From positions 1 to 19,026 of the forward strand of contig JAUSGU010000038.1 in assembly GCA_030648825.1 (NCBI GenBank): a stretch of 19,026 nucleotides of DNA, given 5' to 3'. The stretch is from a bacterium (GTDB taxonomy: Bacteria; Patescibacteriota; Minisyncoccia; Phycocordibacterales; UBA6065). Position 1 is the first letter of the stretch. Each line of letters starts with the position of its first letter. Shown here piece by piece: positions 1 to 7,152 of this stretch. The notes under the pieces are model-generated. The model did no database searches, was not told the origin of the DNA, and saw only the letters and a program-made list of their open reading frames with translations. A program made the position numbers and the translations under genes.

Positions 1-3
1 AAT

Positions 4-1275
4 TTAGTACTCCCTCATATTCACCTGCGCATCCATTTTTTTCACAACATCCAGAACTACGGATACGACGATGAGCAAACTCGTCCCGCCGATAGCCAGA
101 GTGGTAATTCCCGAAGCCGATTGGAGAAGCAGAGGCAAAACGGCGATGAAACCGAGGAAGAGAGCGCCGACCATAGTGATGCGAGTGACAATTTTTGAGA
201 GATATTCGGCCGTAGGCATGCCTGGACGAACACCAGGAATAAACGCTCCCGACTTCTGGAGATTTTCCGAAATCATCAGGGGATCAAAAGTTACCGCCGT
301 ATAGAAATATGTAAAAGCAAAAACGAGAATGAAATAAAAACTGTTATAGAGCAAATGATTATTTATGAGAGACAGTCCGACTGATGAAACACTCTGCAAA
401 ATAACATTGGTGGACGTGGCAAAAAAATTAAAGAGCATCTGAGGAAAAAGCATGATGGACAGAGCGAATATGATTGGGATGACGCCGGCTTGGTTCAAAC
501 GCAGAGGCAGATATGTGGAAACACCGCCATAAACTTTCATGCCACGGACCTGTTTGGCATACGTCACCGGAATCGGTCTCTCCGCTTCTGTCACAAAAAC
601 TACCGAATAAGTGACGACGAGAGCGAGGGCTAAAATGCCAATATACAGAGGAAGCTGACTCGGATCATAAGCGGCAATCGTACCGGAAATAGCCGTAGGT
701 AAGGTCGCTACGATGCCGGCAAAGATGATGATGGAAGTACCGTTACCCATGCCGAATTCGGTTATCAATTCACCAAGCCACATGAGGAGCATTGAACCGC
801 CGGAAATGATGAGCACGTTCAATATGAGAGCAAAAGGTTCCAAATCCGGAATAATTCCTTGGCGCTGAAATATAACGATAAAACTAAAAGCTTGGATCAA
901 AGCCAGAGGGAAAGATAGTCTGCGGGAATACTGAGCAAATTTGACACGACCGGCTTCGCCTTCTTCATGATATAGAGCCTTGAGAGCAGGGATCATGATA
1001 GTGAGCAACTGCATGATGATCGAGGCTGTGATATATGGACCGACACCGAGCATAACGATAGAGAGATTGGATAGTCCGCCACCAGAGAAAATGTTGAGCA
1101 AGCCGAGAAACTGACTATTGGCAAAGAGGGTCGCTAGACGAGCTGTATCAATGCCCGGAATCGGAATTGTCGTGAGCACGCGAAAGACAATGAGAGCCAA
1201 AACGACAAAGAGAATGCGTTTGCGCAGATCTCTGTCCCGAAAAATATGTGAGAGTTTGCCTAAAAAAGTATTCAT
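4..1275 (-). CDS. secY: Protein translocase subunit SecY
   Basis: 423 residues, the normal SecY length. It forms the protein-conducting channel of the Sec translocon in the cytoplasmic membrane. The N-terminal segment (residues about 18-40, LRKRILFVVLALIVFRVLT then IPIPGID) is the typical first membrane helix and start of the plug. The GGGLSNLSIVMLGVGPYITASI region and the later PIPVTYAKQVRG stretch, before the PLRLNQAGVIPIIFA helix, are classic SecY signatures. About ten hydrophobic segments are visible. It is the last visible gene of the spc-type operon, 25 bases after rplO, as is usual. The start ATG follows cgcatttcatt with no Shine-Dalgarno. The stop lies three bases from the window edge, so the gene is complete but what follows (often adk or map) cannot be seen. 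Confidence 0.98.
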   Translation of the reverse strand: MNTFLGKLSHIFRDRDLRKRILFVVLALIVFRVLTTIPIPGIDTARLATLFANSQFLGLLNIFSGGGLSNLSIVMLGVGPYITASIIMQLLTIMIPALKALYHEEGEAGRVKFAQYSRRLSFPLALIQAFSFIVIFQRQGIIPDLEPFALILNVLIISGGSMLLMWLGELITEFGMGNGTSIIIFAGIVATLPTAISGTIAAYDPSQLPLYIGILALALVVTYSVVFVTEAERPIPVTYAKQVRGMKVYGGVSTYLPLRLNQAGVIPIIFALSIMLFPQMLFNFFATSTNVILQSVSSVGLSLINNHLLYNSFYFILVFAFTYFYTAVTFDPLMISENLQKSGAFIPGVRPGMPTAEYLSKIVTRITMVGALFLGFIAVLPLLLQSASGITTLAIGGTSLLIVVSVVLDVVKKMDAQVNMREY

Positions 1276-1300
1276 AATGAAATGCGTTTTTACTTATTGT

Positions 1301-1744
1301 CTAAGCATGCACGACTCCGCCAGCTTTTTCAATAGCCGCTTTTGCGCTGGCGGAAATTTCCACACCGGAAATAATCAGCTTTTTGGTGATTTCCCCGCCG
1401 GAGAGTATTTTTATGCGAGGAAAATTGCCTTCAGTTCTCTCTATGATGCCTCGGGCTATGATAGAAGCCGGCTCAACGCGATCGCCCGCTTTGAAATTTT
1501 TTTCCAACATGGAGAGGAGCACGACTTCAGCGCGAGAAGCAAAAGATTTGAAGGAATTTTTGCCACGACCGCGCAATTTCGGAATTCTTTTTATGAAATC
1601 ACGTAGCTCCGGACGTTTCTTGCGTCCGGAACGAGAGTCCTGACCTTTTGTGCCACGACCGCTGGTTTTACCGCGCTTTCCCCCGCGCCCGATGCTGGGA
1701 TTTTTTGTATTTGGCGTCTTTCTTTTTAGATCGTGAATTTGCAT
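1301..1744 (-). CDS. rplO: 50S ribosomal protein L15
   Basis: 147 residues, usual L15 length. The N-terminus MQIHDLKRKTPNTKNPSIGRGGKRGKTSGRGTKGQ... shows the Gly/Arg/Lys-rich extended segment that threads into 23S rRNA. The C-terminal half (residues about 80-147, with KNFKAGDRVEPASI and GGEITKKLIISGVEISASAKAAIEKAGG) is the globular L15/L18e domain. It starts 10 bases after the rpsE stop, so the rpmD (L30) gene normally found between rpsE and rplO is missing. No Shine-Dalgarno precedes the ATG (cataatttaaaaacc). Confidence 0.97.
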   Translation of the reverse strand: MQIHDLKRKTPNTKNPSIGRGGKRGKTSGRGTKGQDSRSGRKKRPELRDFIKRIPKLRGRGKNSFKSFASRAEVVLLSMLEKNFKAGDRVEPASIIARGIIERTEGNFPRIKILSGGEITKKLIISGVEISASAKAAIEKAGGVVHA

Positions 1745-1754
1745 GGTTTTTAAA

Positions 1755-2471
1755 TTATGCCGTGATATTTGTAACTATTTTTGACGGTTCAATTTTCTTT
1801 GATTCAGTTCCACGAGTGAGAGTGAGATTTTGCAGAGCGACGATGGTGGCGCGTGCGATGTTTAATTTATTTTTGGAAGGAGAAATGATTTTGGCGGCGA
1901 TATTTTTGAGACCGGCCAATTCCAGAACGGTTCGGACGGCCGAACCGGCGACGAGACCACGATCTCTCACGGGACGGAGTACGACTCGAGCTGAAGAGTA
2001 TTTTGCGGAAACTTCGTGAGGAATAGACATGTCTTTGGTCGTATTGATCTTTATCATATTTTTCTTGGCATGTCTGGTTGCCTTGTCTATGGCCAGAGCG
2101 GTGTCGCTACCCTTGCCTAAACCGACGCCGACCAGCCCCTTTCTGTTGCCTGCCACGATAGCTACGGAGAAAGCAAAGCGGCGGCCGCCAGAAACCACAC
2201 GCGCCACCCGGCGGATATTTAACATGACGCTGTCATATTCGGGCTTTGCGCGCGGAGCGCGACTATCACCCTTGCGGCCGCCGCGCCCTCCCCTACCTCT
2301 AGGACCACGGGAATCTCTCTCATCTCTGCTGTCTGTCTTCGCTGTTTTTGGCGCATCCGCGACAGAGGAAATTTCCGCGGTAACGGGTTCTACCGGCACA
2401 GGTATGACTATCCCGGGCACAATCGGAATTTCTGTTTCTTCTATTTTTTTATTTTCTTTTTCGGGATTCAT
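1755..2471 (-). CDS. rpsE: 30S ribosomal protein S5 with long N-terminal extension
   Basis: 238 residues against about 165 in typical S5. The S5 core starts near residue 78 (YDSVMLNIRRVARVVSGGRRFAF), with the double-stranded RNA-binding fold and then the C-terminal domain (SAKYSSARVVLRPVRDRGLVAGSAVRTVLELAGLKNI). The first ~75 residues are low complexity: an acidic and Pro/Val-rich part (ENKKIEETEIPIVPG...) followed by an Arg/Gly-rich stretch (GPRGRGGRGGRKGD). The extension is in frame with no obvious alternative start at the core, so it is probably real. S5 helps decoding accuracy and forms part of the mRNA entry tunnel. It sits between rplR and rplO. Confidence 0.96.
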   Translation of the reverse strand: MNPEKENKKIEETEIPIVPGIVIPVPVEPVTAEISSVADAPKTAKTDSRDERDSRGPRGRGGRGGRKGDSRAPRAKPEYDSVMLNIRRVARVVSGGRRFAFSVAIVAGNRKGLVGVGLGKGSDTALAIDKATRHAKKNMIKINTTKDMSIPHEVSAKYSSARVVLRPVRDRGLVAGSAVRTVLELAGLKNIAAKIISPSKNKLNIARATIVALQNLTLTRGTESKKIEPSKIVTNITA

Positions 2472-2481
2472 AAAGTATTAA

Positions 2482-2880
2482 TTAAAATTTGAGTCCACCT
2501 AGGCGAGCGCCTTCCGCCAAGGCTTTGACCCGACCTCGGTATCCGAAACCACCACGATCAAACACAACTGATTTTATTTTCATAGCTAGAGCTTTTTCGG
2601 CAATTGTTTTGCCGACGATTATCGCCGCATCTATTTTTTTTAGGTTTTTCTTTGCACTTTTAGCACTGTCTTTGACTTTATCATCTTTTACGCCTTTCTT
2701 GCCTGTGAGAGACGAAGCGGAAACCAGAGTTCGCGCATTTTCATCATCTATGAGTTGAGCATACATGAATTTGTTTGACCGAAAAACAGCGAGACGAGGC
2801 AATACCGCCGTACCGAAAATTCGTGTGCGGATTTTCACGTGTCTGCGGTCTCTCTTTTGTTTTTTGATATTTTTATTCAT
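2482..2880 (-). CDS. rplR: 50S ribosomal protein L18
   Basis: 132 residues. L18 binds 5S rRNA in the central protuberance together with L5. The basic N-terminus ([20 protein letters not shown]) and the [29 protein letters not shown] segment are diagnostic, as is the C-terminal [31 protein letters not shown] Lys/Asp-rich insert near residues 60-80 ([22 protein letters not shown]) is somewhat longer than in E. coli L18. The start lies in the AT-rich context aaatatATG with no Shine-Dalgarno. It is 10 bases upstream of rpsE. Confidence 0.96.
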   Translation of the reverse strand: MNKNIKKQKRDRRHVKIRTRIFGTAVLPRLAVFRSNKFMYAQLIDDENARTLVSASSLTGKKGVKDDKVKDSAKSAKKNLKKIDAAIIVGKTIAEKALAMKIKSVVFDRGGFGYRGRVKALAEGARLGGLKF

Positions 2881-2916
2881 ATATTTCTGCTTGATTTAAA
2901 TTCTCTGACTATCAGA

Positions 2917-3444
2917 TTACGCCGCTTTTTTGCCCTGCTTTCTACGAATGACTTCTCCCTCATATCTGATACCTTTGCCCTTGTACGGCTCAGGCTTTTT
3001 TAGAGATCTCACTTTTGAAGCAAATCCCCCAACAGATTCATTTGAAACACCAGTGACTGTTATCACATTTTTATCGGCCATCACTTTCAAATCTTTCGGA
3101 ATTTCAACCGAAACCGGATGTGAAAAACCGAGAGCCATTTCCAGTTTGCCGTTCTTTACATCCGATTTGAAACCTATGCCTTCAACGACGAGTTTTTTTG
3201 TAAAGCCTCTGTTCACACCCTCTATCATATTTTTCAAATGTGAAGCATATGTGCCGAGCAACATATAGCTTTCCGGTCTGTGAAGTGTGACCATGACCGT
3301 GCCATTTTCCACTTTGAATTCAATGCCTGGTTTGAAAGTGCGTTTCATCTCGCCCAGAGGACCTTTTACGGACACGTGAACACCGTCAACTTTTACTTCA
3401 GTTTTTTCCGGTATTACTATGGGTTTTTTTGCAACGCGCGACAT
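2917..3444 (-). CDS. rplF: 50S ribosomal protein L6
   Basis: 175 residues, the usual L6 length, with the duplicated L6 fold. The N-terminal half starts MSRVAKKPIVIPEKTEVKVDG and contains VSVKGPLGEMKRTF. The C-terminal half contains VEGIGFKSDVKNGKLEMALGFSHPV and ends with the conserved PEPYKGKGIRYEGEVIRRKQGKKAA signature. L6 lies near the factor-binding site of the large subunit. Spacing to rpsH is 26 bases and to rplR 36 bases. The start is preceded by ataaaaaatt, without a Shine-Dalgarno. Confidence 0.97.
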   Translation of the reverse strand: MSRVAKKPIVIPEKTEVKVDGVHVSVKGPLGEMKRTFKPGIEFKVENGTVMVTLHRPESYMLLGTYASHLKNMIEGVNRGFTKKLVVEGIGFKSDVKNGKLEMALGFSHPVSVEIPKDLKVMADKNVITVTGVSNESVGGFASKVRSLKKPEPYKGKGIRYEGEVIRRKQGKKAA

Positions 3445-3470
3445 AATTTTTTATATAAAATGAATTGAAA

Positions 3471-3860
3471 TTACCAGATGGTAAACAGGATTTCTCCGCC
3501 GACCTTTTGCTTACGCGCCTCATCATCGGAAATAATACCTTTTGGTGTAGATATAAACATAGAGCCGTAACCTTGGATAACGCGGTGAATATCGGAATAG
3601 CCTCGGTAGAGACGTTTGCTAGGCTTTGAGAGGCGCTTTACATCCGTAATGCGCGCCTTGCCATTCACATAAATGAGACCGATTTCTAGGGTTTTCTTTG
3701 CCGTTTTGCCTTTCCTCACCCCCGGTTTTACGAATCCTTTGCGGGCCAAGGCGTCCGCCACAGAAGCGGTAAAATTGGAGAGAGGAACAGAGACAGTGTC
3801 CAACTTGGCGTTACTGCCGTTTTTGAGTGTGATTATTAAATTTGATATTGGATCTCTCAT
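3471..3860 (-). CDS. rpsH: 30S ribosomal protein S8
   Basis: 129 residues, normal S8 length. It begins MRDPISNLIITLKNGSNAKLDTVSVP, the conserved N-terminal domain, and ends in the S8 signature region (SKPSKRLYRGYSDIHRVIQGYGSMFISTPKGIISDDEARKQKVGGEILFTIW), which binds helix 21 of 16S rRNA. In other bacteria S8 represses its own spc operon by binding an mRNA mimic of that helix. Here a 105-base leader separates it from rpsN and holds a candidate hairpin (see 3879-3907). Confidence 0.97.
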   Translation of the reverse strand: MRDPISNLIITLKNGSNAKLDTVSVPLSNFTASVADALARKGFVKPGVRKGKTAKKTLEIGLIYVNGKARITDVKRLSKPSKRLYRGYSDIHRVIQGYGSMFISTPKGIISDDEARKQKVGGEILFTIW

Positions 3861-3878
3861 GTTTTTTAGCGTCTAGTT

Positions 3879-3907
3879 CTCGGCTGTTACTTCCCTAATC
3901 GTCCGAG
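3879..3907 (-). promoter_or_regulatory. Candidate leader hairpin upstream of rpsH
   Basis: On the minus strand CTCGG (3907-3903) can pair with CCGAG (3883-3879) across a 19-base loop containing GGGAAGTAAC. It lies about 20 bases upstream of the rpsH start. The stem is short and the regulatory role is only an inference, based on S8 autoregulation known in other bacteria. The 8-mer GGGAAGTA recurs in the rpsS leader. Confidence 0.25.
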
Positions 3908-3965
3908 CCCTACTGCCTAAATTAATTTTTTTGAAAATCTTGGAAATTGTTGGATTTTATCAGTT

Positions 3966-4151
3966 CTACCAAGATGATTTTTTTATACCCGGAATCATGC
4001 CTTCGTTGGCGAGCTCTCTGAAACAAATCCTGCAGAGCCCGAATGAGCGCATAAAACCATTTTTCCTACCACAACGGAAACAACGTCGAACTATTCTCGA
4101 AGAGAACTTCGGTTTCTTGTTTGCCCGCGCTACTACTGAAGTTTTGGCCAT
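3966..4151 (-). CDS. rpsN: 30S ribosomal protein S14, zinc-binding short type
   Basis: 61 residues from the ATG chosen here, exactly the length of the C+ (zinc) S14 family. Four cysteines at residues 24, 27, 40 and 43 form CxxC-x12-CxxC, in the context RRCFRCGRKNGFMRSFGLCRICFRELA. S14 organises the head of the 30S subunit near the P site. An upstream in-frame ATG at 4199 would add 16 residues unlike any S14 and overlaps the predicted -10 box at 4198-4203, so it is rejected. The gene follows an insertion and appears to be the first gene of a separately transcribed distal operon. Confidence 0.95.
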   Translation of the reverse strand: MAKTSVVARANKKPKFSSRIVRRCFRCGRKNGFMRSFGLCRICFRELANEGMIPGIKKSSW

Positions 4152-4197
4152 TTCTTTACGAGAAAAAATAAAAGCCTCGAAAAAGCTTTGTTCGACC

Positions 4198-4226
4198 ATA
4201 TTAGCAGAGGTCTATGGCTGTGTCAA
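4198..4226 (-). promoter_or_regulatory. Predicted sigma70-type promoter for rpsN and the distal operon
   Basis: On the minus strand a perfect -35 TTGACA (4226-4221), a 17-base spacer, and an extended -10 TGC-TAATAT (-10 at 4203-4198). The predicted start of transcription near 4191 gives a 40-base leader before the rpsN ATG at 4151. It lies after three inserted genes and two terminators, where a restart promoter for rpsN to secY would be needed. Confidence 0.7.
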
Positions 4227-4293
4227 ACGCTTGACGAAACCTAAAGGGGGAGTATTATCTAAGCTAGGAACATGAAAAAAATGATTGATACCT

Positions 4294-4335
4294 ATCTCCA
4301 AAATGCAGAAAGCCGTTACTGCGGGCTTTTCTCAA
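4294..4335 (-). terminator. Weak terminator-like hairpin after the orphan gene
   Basis: On the minus strand AAAGCC and GGCTTT pair around a 9-base loop, followed by ctgcatttt. The U-tract is short and interrupted. The element lies in the 244 bases between the 141-residue orphan gene and rpsN, where it could end transcription of the orphan gene. The assignment is weak. Confidence 0.3.
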
Positions 4336-4395
4336 AAGAGAGATGACAGATGAAGGAAATACTCGAAAGAGATGGCGACCTTCTGGGGATAGATA

Positions 4396-4821
4396 CTAGT
4401 CATTTTTTAGTTTATTAAACTCCTTACTTTTTCTGTAAAAAGCATTAAGTATTTCACCAATCTCAGGTGATGATACATCAATTATATTTCCATCTTTATC
4501 TTTAACAACCAAAAGACCTTTATTTTTTTCGGGATAGAATTTACCTACTAATCTACTACCAGGACTTTTTATGCTCGGATTAGGATTTTCTATATCAAAC
4601 TCTTTGTTTTTTACGGCATCAGGAATATCTTTGAACATTGATTTTATATCTTCAGCAGACATATTATCCTTAATTCTTCTTTGATCAGTAATATATTTCA
4701 CAATTTTATTTCTAATAAAAATATCACTTCCAAGATAAACATACTCATTGAAATTTTCTATTAGATCGCCCTTGTTCATTTTGTAGTAAATTGCGATATT
4801 TTCAGGGTTAAATTTTTGCAC
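4396..4821 (-). CDS. Hypothetical AT-rich orphan protein
   Basis: 141 residues, not recognised. Translation would start at GTG (4821); an alternative ATG is residue 15 (MNKGDLIENF). The protein is hydrophilic, with many Lys, Asn, Asp and Ile residues, and has no signal peptide or membrane segment. A short motif SPGSRLVGKFYPEKNKGLLVVKDKDGNIIDVSSPEIGEILNAFYRKSKEF suggests a small beta-rich core with a C-terminal helix. Its base composition is clearly more AT-rich than the ribosomal genes and the two genes upstream, which suggests separate acquisition. It lies after the UUCG terminator of the upstream unit and before the rpsN promoter, so it belongs to neither. No strong promoter or ribosome-binding site was found. 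Confidence 0.6.
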   Translation of the reverse strand: MQKFNPENIAIYYKMNKGDLIENFNEYVYLGSDIFIRNKIVKYITDQRRIKDNMSAEDIKSMFKDIPDAVKNKEFDIENPNPSIKSPGSRLVGKFYPEKNKGLLVVKDKDGNIIDVSSPEIGEILNAFYRKSKEFNKLKND

Positions 4822-4893
4822 CCCTAAACCCTAACAGGCCGAGATAAAGAAAATATGAATTTTTTATGAAGAAAAAATAAAGTTTTAAACAAT

Positions 4894-4921
4894 AAAAAAG
4901 GCGCCTTCCGAAGAAAGCGCC
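4894..4921 (-). terminator. Strong intrinsic terminator with UUCG tetraloop
   Basis: On the minus strand a 9-bp stem (GGCGCTTTC with GAAGGCGCC, one G-U) closes a TTCG tetraloop and is followed directly by TTTTTTATTG. It lies 22 bases after the stop of the 167-residue gene and ends the two-gene inserted unit. Confidence 0.93.
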
Positions 4922-4942
4922 AGTGGCTTCATAGGTTTGCCA

Positions 4943-5446
4943 CTAACCCGTTGGTAACTGAATCTTGTTAACCACAAAGCTGTGTGGATCAGGCTGGTAG
5001 TTATCTGGATCACCCGGGTTACGAGGTATCCATTTACCAGTCTGAAGAGCGGTGATCAATTCCTTGATCGCTCGATCGTCTACAGAGTATTCATGAACAT
5101 GATTTTTCCAGAACGTTGAATCCTTGTAAACAGCCACCTCACCAATTTCAATGATCGGAGCTACTACCGTTTGCGAAAATGTCAGCCCACTATCGTCCGA
5201 TTTGTAGATCTTTTGAATCTGACTGACTGAGCATCTGATAGCCCAATCGTTATCACCCTCTACAGGCGATCTCATACACCTTTCCGATTCACGGAAGAAG
5301 GTCAGATCCCATTTGATCTTACAGTTTGGCAGAGTCATTACATTTTCAGTAACGACTTTTGCCAGTTTTTCCCATTGAGCAAGAAGTGGCATAACCACTT
5401 CGAACGGTGCATTAGCCGTGTTTATTACGATTGTCGTTGGTTTCAT
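4943..5446 (-). CDS. Hypothetical protein, second gene of inserted two-gene unit
   Basis: 167 residues, not recognised. It begins MKPTTIVINTANAPFEVVMPLLAQWEKLAK and has no signal peptide or membrane helix. The aromatic and charged content (FWKNHVHEYSVDDRAIKELITAL) and a Pro/Asp-rich C-terminal segment (WIPRNPGDPDNYQPDPHSFVV) suggest a soluble folded domain with two short helices. Its start overlaps the end of the upstream gene by 35 bases, so the two are probably translationally coupled. No good ribosome-binding site lies right before the ATG (GAGGAG is 19 bases away). A strong terminator follows. The function is unknown; the compact regulated two-gene arrangement would fit an accessory or defence module, but no catalytic motif is visible. 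Confidence 0.75.
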   Translation of the reverse strand: MKPTTIVINTANAPFEVVMPLLAQWEKLAKVVTENVMTLPNCKIKWDLTFFRESERCMRSPVEGDNDWAIRCSVSQIQKIYKSDDSGLTFSQTVVAPIIEIGEVAVYKDSTFWKNHVHEYSVDDRAIKELITALQTGKWIPRNPGDPDNYQPDPHSFVVNKIQLPTG

Positions 5447-5783
5447 GATGTGTATCTCGATATTGCTCCTCTTCTTTACAGTGGAGCGTGGTTGAGATGA
5501 ACGCTTTCATTTCCTCAGGACGCATTTGGTGCGACTTGAGATATCTGATCGCGCTCCGCACTTGCATCGGCTCATAATCCCGAAGGGCGACAGCGAGCCA
5601 TCTCGCTGCCAACGCCTTCTTGCGCTTATTGGTCTTTTGAAGGACCAAGTCATGCGCAGCTGAAGGACTACTCGCCATTGCTACCAAGTTCAGCAACTCT
5701 GGGGTGAGCCAGATTGCCTTGGAACGTGCGATGAGTTCAACAAATCGATCTACATCAGAGAGGTAAACCAATAGTTTTTTCAT
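5412..5783 (-). CDS. Hypothetical helical protein, first gene of inserted two-gene unit
   Basis: 123 residues, not recognised. It appears mostly alpha-helical: LSDVDRFVELIARSKAIWLTPELLNLVAMA, then a basic segment (LQKTNKRKKALAARWLAVALRDYEP) and MQVRSAIRYLKSHQMRPEEMKAFIST. The C-terminal tail is very hydrophilic (KEEEQYRDTHHETNDNRNKHG), and its coding sequence overlaps the next gene. The ATG is preceded by AAGAAAGGATCAGCA, a clear Shine-Dalgarno, unlike the native ribosomal genes around it. It is transcribed from its own promoter (5851-5880) through a leader hairpin. The basic helices would allow nucleic-acid binding, but that is only a guess. Confidence 0.78.
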   Translation of the reverse strand: MKKLLVYLSDVDRFVELIARSKAIWLTPELLNLVAMASSPSAAHDLVLQKTNKRKKALAARWLAVALRDYEPMQVRSAIRYLKSHQMRPEEMKAFISTTLHCKEEEQYRDTHHETNDNRNKHG

Positions 5784-5810
5784 TGCTGATCCTTTCTTGT
5801 CAATGTGCTA

Positions 5811-5843
5811 TTCGATTTTCTGACGAAATGTCAGACTATCGAA
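5811..5843 (-). promoter_or_regulatory. Nested inverted repeat in the leader of the inserted unit
   Basis: TTCGAT, two bases, TCTGAC, a 5-base loop, GTCAGA, two bases, ATCGAA: a symmetric two-tier hairpin of 33 bases between the predicted transcription start and the first gene. It could be an mRNA leader hairpin or a second operator. Both arms are perfect. Confidence 0.6.
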
Positions 5844-5850
5844 CGTCTAT

Positions 5851-5880
5851 ATTATATCATGCAAAGTATGTAAAAGTCAA
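5851..5880 (-). promoter_or_regulatory. Near-consensus promoter of the inserted two-gene unit
   Basis: On the minus strand -35 TTGACT (5880-5875), an 18-base spacer, and -10 TATAAT (5856-5851) preceded by TGA, an extended -10. Transcription would start near 5844 and enter the leader hairpin. The promoter lies between a terminator and the 123-residue gene. Confidence 0.85.
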
Positions 5881-5892
5881 GTATTTTTACAT
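5868..5892. promoter_or_regulatory. Operator-like palindrome over the -35 box
   Basis: ATGTAAAA and TTTTACAT form perfect 8-bp arms around a 9-base centre. The palindrome covers the -35 hexamer of the 5851-5880 promoter, the usual position of a repressor site. Which protein binds it is not known; a product of the unit itself is possible. Confidence 0.6.
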
Positions 5893-5901
5893 CCCCACTA
5901 G

Positions 5902-5925
5902 AAAACGGCTCGATTGAGCCGTTTT
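5902..5925. terminator. Bidirectional intrinsic terminator after rplE
   Basis: AAAACGGCTC and GAGCCGTTTT form a 10-bp stem with a 4-base loop, so on either strand the hairpin ends in a short T run. It lies 26 bases after the rplE stop and would separate the proximal ribosomal operon from the inserted unit. Confidence 0.85.
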
Positions 5926-5951
5926 ATTTAAATTTAGCACAGAGATTCTGT

Positions 5952-6500
5952 CTACGCCTTCTTTATAGGAAACCCCAGCAATTCCAAGAATTTCTTTGTC
6001 TCTTCTTTCTTCTTTACACTCGTGACGACAGTAACGCCGAGACCGAAAATGTCTTTGAGATCTTCGTCTGATGTTTCCGGAAAAATTGAGTGTTCACGGA
6101 TACCTATGGAGTATCCACCCATGCCATCCACTGATGTAGCTGGTAGTCCGCGAAAGTCTTTTGTTCTAGGCAGAGCGATATTGACCAACTTTTCCAGAAA
6201 GTTCCACATCGTATTACCACGCAGAGTCACTTGATAACCCATAGGATCTCCTTCCCTGCTCTTGAAACCAGCAATAGATTTCTTTGCGCCACGTAAAACC
6301 GGTTTTTGTCCGGTAATTTTGGCGATACGATCACCCGCCAGTTCTACTTTCTTCTTGTCCTTGAAAGAACCGATGCCAGCCGCCACCACGACTTTCAAAA
6401 CTTTCGGCGCTTGCATGATATTCGTATAACCAAAGTCTGCTTTCATGACTTCATATGCGTGTATTTGTTTTTCTCTTAGAGTTTTCATGAGATTTGTCAT
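5952..6500 (-). CDS. rplE: 50S ribosomal protein L5
   Basis: 182 residues, normal L5 length. Conserved segments are present: MQAPKVLKVVVAAGIGSFKDKK near the N-terminus, KITGQKPVLRGAKKSIAGFKSREGDPMGYQVTLRG in the middle, and PRTKDFRGLPATSVDGMGGYSIGIREHSIFPE, followed by the FGLGVTVVTSVKKKEE C-terminal strand. L5 contacts 5S rRNA and the P-site tRNA. It follows rplX by 15 bases. In most genomes rpsN comes next; here 1.8 kb of inserted DNA intervenes. There is no Shine-Dalgarno (caataaattttATG). Confidence 0.97.
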   Translation of the reverse strand: MTNLMKTLREKQIHAYEVMKADFGYTNIMQAPKVLKVVVAAGIGSFKDKKKVELAGDRIAKITGQKPVLRGAKKSIAGFKSREGDPMGYQVTLRGNTMWNFLEKLVNIALPRTKDFRGLPATSVDGMGGYSIGIREHSIFPETSDEDLKDIFGLGVTVVTSVKKKEETKKFLELLGFPIKKA

Positions 6501-6515
6501 AAAATTTATTGAAAA

Positions 6516-6740
6516 TTATTTTTTAGCGACTAGTTTTACATTTGATGCGTGGAGGGGCATTTCCTTTTCCAGAATTTGGCCTTTTGATCCTTGCTTTTTT
6601 GGTTTCAAATGACGTTTTGATTTGTTTATGCCGGCAACAACCACTTTATTGTCTTTTGGTATAGCAAAAACAATCTCGCCTGATTTGCCTTTGTCTTTAC
6701 CCGCTATGACGATCACTTTGTCTCCTTTTTTTATATGCAT
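6516..6740 (-). CDS. rplX: 50S ribosomal protein L24, short form
   Basis: 74 residues against about 100 in E. coli. The N-terminal KOW motif is intact (IKKGDKVIVIAGKDKGKSGEIVFAIPKDNKVVVAGIN), followed by KSKRHLKPKKQGSKGQILEKEMPLHASNVKLVAKK. The C-terminal segment beyond the MPLHASNVKLV strand is missing. L24 starts assembly of the large subunit. The gene lies between rplN and rplE, with 15- to 18-base gaps. The start is in the context acacatatATG. Confidence 0.95.
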   Translation of the reverse strand: MHIKKGDKVIVIAGKDKGKSGEIVFAIPKDNKVVVAGINKSKRHLKPKKQGSKGQILEKEMPLHASNVKLVAKK

Positions 6741-6758
6741 ATATGTGTATTAAAAAAG

Positions 6759-7130
6759 TTAAACGATTTCGGCGGCATGACTAGCAATGGTCTTGAAGCC
6801 TTTTTCCGCAATCTCGCGTGGAATTGGGCCGAAAACACGGCCAGCTATAGGCTCGGTTTTGCCTTTTTCCAGTATAACCACCGCATTCTCATCAAATCGT
6901 ACATATGATCCATCAGAGCGTTTTGTGGCATTGACGGTGCGAACGACGACAGCATGGAGAACATCTTTTTTCTTTACGGCTTTTCTAGGTTCGGCCTTTT
7001 GAACAGATAAGACAACAATATCGCCTATATAAGCGTATCTCTTTGCCGCAGAGCCAAGCACCTTGAAAATACGGCCTATTTTGGCTCCCGAATTGTCTGC
7101 TATTTTTACTATTGATCTTGGTTGCAACAT
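6759..7130 (-). CDS. rplN: 50S ribosomal protein L14
   Basis: 123 residues, the standard L14 length. It begins MLQPRSIVKIADNSGAKIGRIFKVLGS and contains DIVVLSVQKAEPRKAVKKKDVLHAVVVRT and the conserved RFDENAVVILEKGKTEPIAGRVFGPIPREIAEKGFKTIASHAAEIV ending. L14 forms an intersubunit bridge and is the binding site of the silencing factor RsfS. It follows rpsQ by 22 bases. Confidence 0.98.
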   Translation of the reverse strand: MLQPRSIVKIADNSGAKIGRIFKVLGSAAKRYAYIGDIVVLSVQKAEPRKAVKKKDVLHAVVVRTVNATKRSDGSYVRFDENAVVILEKGKTEPIAGRVFGPIPREIAEKGFKTIASHAAEIV

Positions 7131-7152
7131 GGTGGCAGATATTATAATGAAA

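Noticed and set aside
4152..4199. Longer S14 starting at 4199
   Set aside because: The extra 16 residues do not resemble S14 and the ATG overlaps the predicted -10 box; the 61-residue form matches the family length.
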